Source of the DNA: Cladocopium goreaui
Lineage: Eukaryota; Sar; Dinophyceae; Suessiales; Symbiodiniaceae
NCBI GenBank assembly: GCA_947184155.2
Contig: CAMXCT020004090.1
Span: 336,001 to 400,000 of the forward strand
Direction of reading: 5' to 3'
DNA: 64,000 nucleotides
Shown: positions 28,942-37,102 of the stretch, one piece after another
Layout: each line of letters starts with the position of its first letter
Position numbering within the stretch: the stretch's first letter is position 1
Made by a program: the position numbers and the translations under genes
The notes under the pieces: model-generated
Told to the model about the DNA's origin: nothing
The model's database searches: none
The model's input: the letters and a program-made list of their open reading frames with translations, nothing else

Positions 28942-31900
28942 ATGCATCCGAGACCAACCAATAGAGCCGATGGTTTTGTCAGCCAGAATCACTCAGATGC
29001 CATGCAAAGTCAAGGAATGGCCATACTGGACACAGGTGCCAGTCGCAGTGTGATCGGACAAGACCATGTCCCCGCGATGCTCCAAAAACTGCCAGCCAGT
29101 GTCCGTGACCAAGTCGTGGAGAAACCCAGCAGAGTAGGTTTCCGTTTTGGAAATAACCAAGTTGCATATAGCTACAAGCAGTTACGCATACCATTGGTCC
29201 ACAAGGGAATCGGAATTTGGTTGCTAATTGAAGTAGTGCCGAAAGCCACACCTTTCCTGCTGTCAATTAAGACCATGAAGAGTTTAGGAGCTATGATAGA
29301 CCTAGGGCAAAACACATGTTTTCTCAAGACGTTGCAAAGGTCATTGTATTGGAAAGAAAACAAGAATGGGTTGTTCATGATTGACATGTCCGATCTTTGT
29401 CAACCTGATGTCAAGTCCAATGCAGCAGCTTTTGTCGCATCAAGTGTCTGTGCCCCGCCTCCAGGTCTGGAAAGTGAAATTCCTGCCAGTCAGGCCGACC
29501 CGTCAGGAAGTGCTCGATGCTCTTCGCACAGTGGCAGAGGAAGTGTTAGCCAGTCTGAAGCTCCTGATGACCATCGTGTTCACCATGACCAGTGCGATCG
29601 ATCCGAACCAAGAAGCCACGGAGCTCCAGATGAACCCTGTGAATCAGTTGATTCACGAAGTGGCCCAGCAACGTCGGACGATCGACCAGTTGGGGAATCT
29701 GATTCAAGCTCAGTTCCAACAGAAGCCACCCACATGTCCAGGACCTATAGTGAGCCCTGTGAACCACGTTCCAGGATCAGAAGATTTCGAATGGGAAGCC
29801 GAGATGGTGCCGTCACAAGGCCAAGCGGCATCAACGGTGCCAAATTCTTCCCAATCGATGCCTGCTGTGATGATGAATGTCAGAGCTCCCAACAATCAGC
29901 CTCCTCCAATGCCAGTGAGACAGCCCATGCCGCACGTGTCAATGACACCAAGTGCCCGACCGCCAGCTGCAATGATGGGAAGCCCAGGATCGTCTTACGC
30001 AGCTTCCGAGATTGGAAGCCAATTGATGGTGACTCAAGCATCCCTCGAAAGCTGGGGAAACAAGATCGTGGGCTTTGGCAAAAAGCACCTGAGGTCTCGT
30101 TACGCCCATGTGTACGAGTCCGACCCAGGTTACATCAAGTGGATCTTGGCCAGAGCCGACAACCTTTCCGAGGATGTGGCGGATTTCGCAAGCTATGCCC
30201 GAGCTCGCAATCAACTGGAGCAATTGGCCAACAACCCGGTTCCATGAGAGGCATTTGGGAGGGATTTCAAGATTCTAGGATGTCACATAAATCTAGTTTT
30301 AAAGAAAGACAATTGTGGACTGAGATGCAACAGTCAGAATGTGGAAAGAGCTTTCACAAGTCAGAACAGTTGGACATCCTAGAAGTGTATGCGTTCCCTA
30401 ACAGCATGTTGACCACTGTGGCACAAGAACATGGTTTGCGAGCAAGGAGGTTTACATATGAAGATGGGGATTTATCGACATCTACTGGAAGAAGAGCTTT
30501 GTTTCACATCATCAAGACACAGAGACCAAAACATATTTGGCTTGCCCCGGAATGTGGTCCTTGGTGTGCCTGGAACCGCTTTAATTCCATGCGAAGCCTT
30601 TCTGGTTATGAACAAGTCATGCACCAACAGCGTCTTGCCAAAGAACACTTGGTATTGTGTAATGTGGTAGCTCAGATTCAGCATGATGAGGGTCGACACA
30701 CCCATCTCGAAAGCCCCAAAACCTCCGGCGTTTGGAAGCAGCAGGAGATACAGCCGTTTTTGAAGCGTTCCATTCCGGCCCAGCTGGACCAATGTGCTTT
30801 TGGCCTGAGACATCCAAGTGAAAATCAGTTGATGAGAAAATCCACTCGCATACAAACCACCTCAGTTGAAATGTTTTCTGTTTTGGACTGCCGTGTTTGC
30901 AATCGTGAACATAGTCATAGTACCATAGCAGGAAGATGTCAGTGGAAGGGCCATAGCATTTCCGTGTCCAGGTTTGCTGCTTTCTATCCACGCAAGCTTG
31001 CGCTGACCATTGTCCGTGGAATCATGCAAACATCCCAAGGCCCCTATGAGGCGCCAATTTGCCATGTAGATGAAATAGAGCCGCCTGCCAAAAGGGCACG
31101 TACCAACTCTGGTGAAGCCTCTGCACCACACGACACCACGAACGTGTGGAAACCAATGTTTGAATTTCTACAGAGAAAACTTCCCAAATCAGGTGTTGTC
31201 ACTTGGGAAGACCCGCAAGATGAAGTCTTCCAGGAAATTCAGAAACTGTTTCCACATGAGAACATTGGTGCAGTCAAAGCAGGAAAAGGCCTAGATCGTC
31301 TTTTGTTGGGCGAAGAGGCTTGGAGAGATCAGCTGCCGAAAAGACATAGCATAGTACAGAAAAGATTCACTCATGAAATAATTGACCTAGGACTTGAAGT
31401 TTGGAGTGAATTAACTCGGAAAAGGGCTTGTCGAAAAGAGGTGCCAAGCCATATCATGTTGTGTTTGTTTTCCAGAGATGACAGCCGACCTGATACACCT
31501 ATAATGCCAGCAGCCGATCCCGCCAATGGATCAATTGAGACAAAAGCCGCTGAATCAACAGCCAGTCCACCAGTGCAGGTAGATGTGCCCAGCTGGACTC
31601 CTTTAAGTGCCACTGTTTCAGGCCCAAATTTCCTGAAACTTACTCGAGAGCAACAGTCCATGTTGCGCAAGATTCATAATAATCTAGGACACCCCACAGC
31701 CGAAAGACTGGCCCGACATCTAAAGGAATCCAAAGCACATGAACACCTGGTGGAAGGTGCTGCCGACTTTGTGTGTCCGTCATGCGCTGAGAGACACCCA
31801 CCACAAAAGACTACTCCCGGCCAACTCAAAGACCCGAAGGATTTTAATGAAAGAATTCTTTTGGATGGTTTTGACTGGTGTAGTCAAAGGGGTATTCAAA

Positions 31901-34900
31901 TCTATGTGTTCCATATCCTAGATGATGCTACCCGTTTCCATTTAGGTCAAAGGATAACCCGGGATACCCAAGCCTCCATCCGTACAACGAAAGAGATGTG
32001 GATTCAATGGGCAGGATCCCCACAGGAAATACTACATGATCAAGGTGGAGAGTTTGTATCCCAGCCATGGAAAGATTTTTTGCAAGCCCACAGCATTCAG
32101 CCAGTGCTCAGTGCCGCTCCGTGGCAACTTGGTCGTGTCGAGAGACATGGAGGTGTGATCAAGGAAATGCTTGAAAGAATGGACCATGCACAGAACTTCA
32201 CCAGTCTAGCTGAAATAGATGAGGCTCTTAACCAGTGTTTCCGAGCGAAAAATTCTATGATAGTGAATAACGGATATAGTCCAGAACAAGCTGTACTAGG
32301 TAAGGCCTCTAAACTTCCTGGGTCACTACTCTCAGACGAAGAATCAACTGCTCATCACATGTGCCTTTCACCCGACCCAGCATCCGAGCAGTTTAAGCGA
32401 AGTCTTGAATTGCGGACAGCCGCAAGAGCAGCTTTCTGGCATGCTGACAATCATGCTGCAATTCGCAGAGCAGCCCTTCATAGGTCACGAGGTGTGATAC
32501 ATGAATGGCTGTGTGGACAGTTGTGCATGTTTTGGGATAAACGAAAAGCCCCGAACATATTGGAGAAAGGACGATGGTGTGGTCCAGCACAGGTAGTTTG
32601 CCAGGAATCAAGAACAATCATATGGATCACTCACATGAATCGGTTGTTAAGATGTGCCCATGAAAATCTCAGACCAGTTTCCATGCGTGAATTTCAAAGA
32701 CACTCCACTTTTACAACTTCAAATGCCCAAGAAGAATTGAAACAAATGGCACAACGTTTACAGACACAGTTGAAAGAAAAGAGTGGCATGTTTCAATACT
32801 CCGATTTATCTGAGGTGAATCCTCCAACAGAAGAAGAGGCAAACGATGGCAATAGCGAACTTTCGACCTCTCGACAACCAGAGGAAGAACCAATCAGACG
32901 CCAACGAGGTGAGATCGAAATTCCTGACGAAACCATGCACGACCCTGCGGTCGAAACGCCTCTTCCAGACTCCCCGTTTTCTTCCAATAGCGAAGAAAGC
33001 CCTGAATCAATGGTTCCAAGCCCGAGCCTGGCACAATCTGCTCCTGACACTGCATCATTGGACACAGATCAGTCGGAAAATGAAACTCCGAGTAACATGG
33101 AACCTGTGTATAATGCTGTTATCATCGAGAAGAATACCGAGACGACAGACTGTGTTCATGACGATGGCGCTCTTTGGTCAATGCCCGACCCTTGCGAAGC
33201 AGCATGTGTGTCTTTTGAGTTTGAAATGCCAAAACAACAATTCCATAAGTTCCTCAAATCTCCCAAAGAGCACCTGCCAGAGGTCAATGCCGCAGCCCGC
33301 AAGTTTGGGAAAGAACTTGTTTACAGTGACTTGACACCCCAAGAGAGAGAGAGGTTCAAGCAAGCCAAGTTGAAGGAATTGAATTGTTGGTTGGATACTC
33401 AAACGGTAAGAACCATAGTTCGGGATAAAATTCACCCCTCCAGAGTTTTAGCCTCTAGATGGATACTGACTTGGAAGGAAGATGAAAATAGCGAAGATGG
33501 AAAGAAACCAAAAGCACGACTTGTGGTAAAAGGTTTTCAGGACCCCGACATTGGGGAATTAGCATCCGATAGTCCCACTCTCACCCGAGATGGTAGGATG
33601 TTATTACTCCAGACAGCTGCCAGCCACAAATGGTGTATTGAAAGCTTTGATATCACTACTGCCTTTCTACGAGGGAAATCCGATGATCGTCAACTAGCTA
33701 TGGAACCCCCAAAGGAGTTGAGAGAACTGCTTGGAATGGAAAAACATCAGATCTGCCTACTAGAAGGAAATGCTTATGGACGGGTAGATGCCCCTTTGTT
33801 ATTCTATCGCGAATTTCGGAAATGCTTAGAAGAAGTAGGTTTCACCGCACATCCCTTGGACAATTGTTTGTACTTGTTAAGAGACCCCAAAGATCCAAAG
33901 ATCCTCAATGGGATAGTGGGTACTCATGTGGATGACGGTTTGGGGGCAGGTAACCACAAATTTAGCTATGCCCTACAACAACTTCAGAAAAAGCTTCCTT
34001 TCGGCTCACATGAAAAACGCAAATTCCGTTTCACAGGACTTGAAATAGAACAGTTGCCGGATTTTTCTATCAAAGTTAGCCAAGAAAAATATGTCCAAAG
34101 AATAACTCCCATAGACATCCCTAAACTCCGTAGAGCAGAAGTTGATAGCCCTATCACTCCACAGGAGTTAAATAAACTAAGGGGGATTTGCGGGAGCCTA
34201 CAATACGCCGCAGTGCATTCCCGGCCCGATGTGGCCGCAAAAGTTGCGCACCTGCAGAAGGGTATTACCAAGGCGACCGTGCAAACTCTGCTAGATGCAA
34301 ATCGAGTACTCAAAGAAACCCAAGAGTTTGCCAACACCTCTGTGATCGTACGTCCGATCCCCATGACGGAGCTCTGTTTCGCAAGCTTTGGTGATGCAAG
34401 CTTCGCTTCGGCCAAGCAGATGTCAGCCCAGCAAGGGATTTTTATCATGGCATGCACACGGAAACTAGCAAACAATGAGACGACAGACTTCTCTCCAGTT
34501 GCATGGCATACCAAACAGATTGGTAGGGTGGTTCGTTCTACTTTGAGTGCCGAAGCATACGCTATGTCCAGTTCACTAGATAAGTTAACGTGGATTAGAT
34601 GCATGTGGGGTTACATAAAGGATCCCTCTTTTGCTTGGCATAAACCTGAAAAGTCTCTTTGTGTAGAACCACCAGGGTTAATGATCACTGATTGTAAATC
34701 CTTATATGACTTAGTCACGAAGACTGCAGTGCCAAATTGCCAGGAGTGGCGTGCCACCATAGAAGTCATGTTGCTGAAGGAACAATCAGCTAACCATACC
34801 CAATGCCGCTGGATCAGCACTGCTATCATGTTGGCAGACTGCCTAACGAAGTCCATGGACTCAACTTTCTTACGCACCGTTTTGCAGTTGGGAAGATTCA

Positions 34901-34998
34901 GAATCTACGATGAAGAAGTGACCCTCAAACAGAACTCGAATCGAAAATATGGTGTCACATGGGTGAAACAATCGAACATAGAAAAGAGACCAGTGTGA
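28942..34998 (+). CDS. Pol of element 2: protease, methyltransferase-like domain, integrase, RT, RNase H
   Basis: The frame is open from 28855 and its first ATG is at 28942 (2018 aa), one frame from gag and 118 bp past its stop. Protease DTGAS at residue 30. Low-complexity Ser/Arg/Asp segment at about 170-430, which overlaps another ORF. Methyltransferase-like domain at about 475-698 (ILEVYAF, PECGPW with C538, LESP with E590, DQCAFGL, CNREHSH). Integrase H912, H917, C945, C948 and D975, D1033, E1067. RT D1570 (FDITTAFLRG) and HVDDG 1664-1665. RNase H D1818, E1871, D1917, D1966. The TGA stop occupies bases 3-5 of the 3' LTR. AGAAAAGAGACCAG just upstream is a fair polypurine tract. How pol is started is unclear: reinitiation, frameshift or splicing. 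Confidence 0.95.
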   Translation: MHPRPTNRADGFVSQNHSDAMQSQGMAILDTGASRSVIGQDHVPAMLQKLPASVRDQVVEKPSRVGFRFGNNQVAYSYKQLRIPLVHKGIGIWLLIEVVPKATPFLLSIKTMKSLGAMIDLGQNTCFLKTLQRSLYWKENKNGLFMIDMSDLCQPDVKSNAAAFVASSVCAPPPGLESEIPASQADPSGSARCSSHSGRGSVSQSEAPDDHRVHHDQCDRSEPRSHGAPDEPCESVDSRSGPATSDDRPVGESDSSSVPTEATHMSRTYSEPCEPRSRIRRFRMGSRDGAVTRPSGINGAKFFPIDACCDDECQSSQQSASSNASETAHAARVNDTKCPTASCNDGKPRIVLRSFRDWKPIDGDSSIPRKLGKQDRGLWQKAPEVSLRPCVRVRPRLHQVDLGQSRQPFRGCGGFRKLCPSSQSTGAIGQQPGSMRGIWEGFQDSRMSHKSSFKERQLWTEMQQSECGKSFHKSEQLDILEVYAFPNSMLTTVAQEHGLRARRFTYEDGDLSTSTGRRALFHIIKTQRPKHIWLAPECGPWCAWNRFNSMRSLSGYEQVMHQQRLAKEHLVLCNVVAQIQHDEGRHTHLESPKTSGVWKQQEIQPFLKRSIPAQLDQCAFGLRHPSENQLMRKSTRIQTTSVEMFSVLDCRVCNREHSHSTIAGRCQWKGHSISVSRFAAFYPRKLALTIVRGIMQTSQGPYEAPICHVDEIEPPAKRARTNSGEASAPHDTTNVWKPMFEFLQRKLPKSGVVTWEDPQDEVFQEIQKLFPHENIGAVKAGKGLDRLLLGEEAWRDQLPKRHSIVQKRFTHEIIDLGLEVWSELTRKRACRKEVPSHIMLCLFSRDDSRPDTPIMPAADPANGSIETKAAESTASPPVQVDVPSWTPLSATVSGPNFLKLTREQQSMLRKIHNNLGHPTAERLARHLKESKAHEHLVEGAADFVCPSCAERHPPQKTTPGQLKDPKDFNERILLDGFDWCSQRGIQIYVFHILDDATRFHLGQRITRDTQASIRTTKEMWIQWAGSPQEILHDQGGEFVSQPWKDFLQAHSIQPVLSAAPWQLGRVERHGGVIKEMLERMDHAQNFTSLAEIDEALNQCFRAKNSMIVNNGYSPEQAVLGKASKLPGSLLSDEESTAHHMCLSPDPASEQFKRSLELRTAARAAFWHADNHAAIRRAALHRSRGVIHEWLCGQLCMFWDKRKAPNILEKGRWCGPAQVVCQESRTIIWITHMNRLLRCAHENLRPVSMREFQRHSTFTTSNAQEELKQMAQRLQTQLKEKSGMFQYSDLSEVNPPTEEEANDGNSELSTSRQPEEEPIRRQRGEIEIPDETMHDPAVETPLPDSPFSSNSEESPESMVPSPSLAQSAPDTASLDTDQSENETPSNMEPVYNAVIIEKNTETTDCVHDDGALWSMPDPCEAACVSFEFEMPKQQFHKFLKSPKEHLPEVNAAARKFGKELVYSDLTPQERERFKQAKLKELNCWLDTQTVRTIVRDKIHPSRVLASRWILTWKEDENSEDGKKPKARLVVKGFQDPDIGELASDSPTLTRDGRMLLLQTAASHKWCIESFDITTAFLRGKSDDRQLAMEPPKELRELLGMEKHQICLLEGNAYGRVDAPLLFYREFRKCLEEVGFTAHPLDNCLYLLRDPKDPKILNGIVGTHVDDGLGAGNHKFSYALQQLQKKLPFGSHEKRKFRFTGLEIEQLPDFSIKVSQEKYVQRITPIDIPKLRRAEVDSPITPQELNKLRGICGSLQYAAVHSRPDVAAKVAHLQKGITKATVQTLLDANRVLKETQEFANTSVIVRPIPMTELCFASFGDASFASAKQMSAQQGIFIMACTRKLANNETTDFSPVAWHTKQIGRVVRSTLSAEAYAMSSSLDKLTWIRCMWGYIKDPSFAWHKPEKSLCVEPPGLMITDCKSLYDLVTKTAVPNCQEWRATIEVMLLKEQSANHTQCRWISTAIMLADCLTKSMDSTFLRTVLQLGRFRIYDEEVTLKQNSNRKYGVTWVKQSNIEKRPV
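29381..30247 (+). CDS. ORF overlapping pol of element 2 in the +1 frame
   Basis: It is 288 codons wholly inside pol, between protease and the methyltransferase-like domain. From about 29480 it reads like real protein: a helical stretch (EVLDALRTVAEEVLASLKLL), another (QLIHEVAQQRRTIDQL), a Pro/Met-rich linker, then a compact segment (FGKKHLRSRYAHVYESDPGY and IKWILARADNL). The pol frame over the same bases is Ser/Arg/Asp/Gly-rich and shows no fold. The usual start is uncertain (TTG at 29381, ATG at 29408). It may be a separate protein, or be joined to pol by shifts. Element 3 has a similar overlap at the same relative place and frame. Confidence 0.6.
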   Translation: MTCPIFVNLMSSPMQQLLSHQVSVPRLQVWKVKFLPVRPTRQEVLDALRTVAEEVLASLKLLMTIVFTMTSAIDPNQEATELQMNPVNQLIHEVAQQRRTIDQLGNLIQAQFQQKPPTCPGPIVSPVNHVPGSEDFEWEAEMVPSQGQAASTVPNSSQSMPAVMMNVRAPNNQPPPMPVRQPMPHVSMTPSARPPAAMMGSPGSSYAASEIGSQLMVTQASLESWGNKIVGFGKKHLRSRYAHVYESDPGYIKWILARADNLSEDVADFASYARARNQLEQLANNPVP

Positions 34999-35310
34999 GT
35001 TTCGTAACTTGCTGCTGCCGCATACACCTTCGATTGTTTCCTGTCAGGGGAAAGCACATTCATTATGTGCCTTTTGACTCGTGGCTCAAGGCCAATTTCA
35101 GCGAGATAGGGGAAAAATCTCGAGTGCCGCCATAGGATTGGTTGGAAGGTGAAGAGTGGACTCTTTTCGGGATTTGGTTGGATAGATATACATTTTTGGT
35201 GTTGTGGACAACACTGTTGGAACGACTTTACTTTGGTTGAACATCAACTACTTTCTGGTGATCAAGGAGGACCTTGAACCAGTCAGGTGGGAACTGTTAT
35301 CAGTGGAGTT
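34994..35310 (+). repeat. 3' LTR of element 2 (317 bp, probably short of its last 21 bp)
   Basis: Matches the 5' LTR apart from CTTTTCGGG versus CTTTTGGG and GAACCAGTC versus GAACCATTC. It stops after GTGGAGTT, where the 5' copy continues for 21 bp to a CA end. ATATA follows. Confidence 0.9.
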
Positions 35311-36020
35311 ATATATCATACTAAATAAATAAGTAAATGCATGAAACAATGAATATATATATATATGTAAACACATAATAATAAACATAGATATAAATAT
35401 GAATATGAATAAAAACGTACACACGTATATGTATAGCTGGCCATCATTTCCCCAAACAAACTGCCACCAGGTCTGGCTTAGCTTCTCCTGGCCACGGCTC
35501 TACTCGAAGCGTCAGCCCACGACGGAGTCCAGCGTTTGGCACAAGCGATCCCATCATCCCGGCCCTGAAGGCTATCAGATCTATCAGAGAATCCCGGCCC
35601 TAAGTGGTAACATGTGGTAACTATGGTAACTATACAGCAATAAAAATGGGGTCTAACCAGGAAGAACTGATTTTTTTTGGTGCTAGAACACAATTTTTGG
35701 GATTGACCATAAGACATGGCGGTTTAAGCGACAAGGATTGAATCGTTGGTGTTAAAACATCAAACATCTAAGAACTATGATTCCAGAACTGCGAGTTAGA
35801 GTTTTTTTCTTCCTTCGATATCATGGAAATTGCGCAAACATAGCTGCGGCGGAAGTGAGATTTATATGCACGTGGGCACAAAGCTATACCTTATAAGGAT
35901 AGATCATGATAGATCAGAGAATAATCAAAGCAAAAGATCTAATGTTATATGACATTGCATGTAAATATTGACCTTACAATCTTACATGCGGTTGTCTTCC
36001 AGAACATAGGAATGCCTATG
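35311..36020. other. A+T-rich spacer right of element 2
   Basis: Microsatellite-like TATATATA and TAAATA stretches to about 35415, then unremarkable sequence. No exon seen. Confidence 0.5.
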
Positions 36021-36053
36021 CCTATGCTTTCGCGTAAAGCAATGTTCCATTGC

Positions 36054-36848
36054 GCCCTGCAGATCATCCAGAAGTACTCAGATTACTTTGTGTCTTCGCC
36101 CAGCACGCCACCAAGTGGGAGCGCCTCCCCGAGTCCTTCAAGGCCAAGTTCACGGCCCCGGCGTCCTCCAAGTCCCCCAAGACCTCCGAGTCCTCCAAGG
36201 TCTCCTCCAGTCCCAGCGAGATACTCTGCCGGATGATGGATGTGTCTATACTCCGTTTGCCACGGGTTTGATATAAGATAGATAATCATAGATAATCACA
36301 CACACAGATATTATATGTATACATCTAAGTCATATAAGTATTTCCATCTATATCTAGGTTTGACTTTGACGGTCTTGTGCTGGATGTGTGACCGATGTGT
36401 GTTGGACACATCAGATGGCTAACAAGCAGTGGCGAGCTGAGGAGCACCGGCAAAAGTAGCCCCCAAAGCGAAAGCATCGAAGGTGGCTCGGTGCAGAAAC
36501 CACCTGAAACCGGACGTTTGAAATTGTGATGTCGGACGATTTCTTCCAGATGAACAGAAACAATGATGGACCCGGTGTTTCCAAGTATTCCGACCAACAG
36601 CAGCATTTTTGGGCCCAGCAGAAGTCTGCGAGAACCCCATCCATTCCCATCCTATCAGGGCAAGGGGCATAAGGAGTTGCCGAGTTGCCCAGCCAAGGCC
36701 AGTGCTGTGGTATATCCACGGTCCAAGGAGGTCTTGAGCTGGCAGGCGGCTGGATTCCAAGCCTCAGGCAGCAGCTACCGCGGGGTCAAGGATGCAGTCC
36801 CTTGGCTTAAAGAATTGACTGGGGATAGCCGGATAGCCCTAGCAAAAG
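36054..36848 (+). CDS. Host exons immediately upstream of element 3
   Basis: Three coding-like stretches. Around 36054-36222 there is a frame with C/G third positions (FAQHATKWERLPESFKAKF, then Ser/Lys-rich); a second frame over the same bases is Ser/Pro-rich. Around 36426-36540 there is a Ser/Gly-rich frame (GKSSPQSESIEGGSVQK). The clearest is 36659-36848 (acceptor CCTATCAG|GG), which reads KEVLSWQAAGFQASGSSY and then DAVPWLKELTGDSRIALAK, and runs to AAAAG|GTCAAG two to six bases from the element. Family unknown. They are probably the upstream part of the gene that continues at 45.9-47.5 kb. Confidence 0.45.
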
Positions 36849-36854
36849 GTCAAG

Positions 36855-37016
36855 TGTAAAGATTCACCATTGTGTTCCAATGTATCAATTGACCAAGGAT
36901 GAACATGTGAAACTGCCTTCTCGCCACCGCCGTGGCTCAAGGCCGAGAACCAAGGACGCTTGCGATGCCATGCGAGAAAACAGTCTCTTTGGCTTGGATC
37001 ACCCGGTGCATCAACA
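36855..37016 (+). repeat. 5' LTR of element 3 (162 bp)
   Basis: Begins TG, ends CA, identical to 45748-45909. Contains CGTGGCTCAAGGCC at 36931-36944, a 14-mer also present in the LTR of element 2. Confidence 0.97.
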
Positions 37017-37018
37017 GT

Positions 37019-37030
37019 TGGTAGCGGAGC
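37019..37030 (+). promoter_or_regulatory. Primer-binding site of element 3
   Basis: TGGTAGCGGAGC, two bases after the LTR. Same 12 nt as in the other two elements. Confidence 0.9.
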
Positions 37031-37102
37031 ACTGAGAGATGGACCTGGACACCCTGGATGAGGACATAGGGGATCCAGTTGGAGAGACTAGAGCCGCAGG
37101 TG

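Larger units (their letters stand above)
27163..35310 (+). mobile_element. Ty1/copia-type LTR retrotransposon 2, nearly complete
   Basis: About 8.15 kb, same orientation as element 1. LTRs begin TGTGAGTTTCG and differ by one substitution and one 1-bp indel over about 317 bp. ATATA occurs on both sides (27158-27162 and 35311-35315), but the flanks are TA-rich, so this duplication is weaker evidence than in elements 1 and 3. Gag and pol are separate ORFs. Gag has an in-frame TGA, and the 3' LTR seems to lack its last 21 bp, so this copy is probably not autonomous. Confidence 0.95.

Noticed and set aside
27158..35315. ATATA as a sure target duplication of element 2
   Set aside because: Both flanks are TA-rich, so a 5-bp match is weak. 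It is kept only as compatible evidence.
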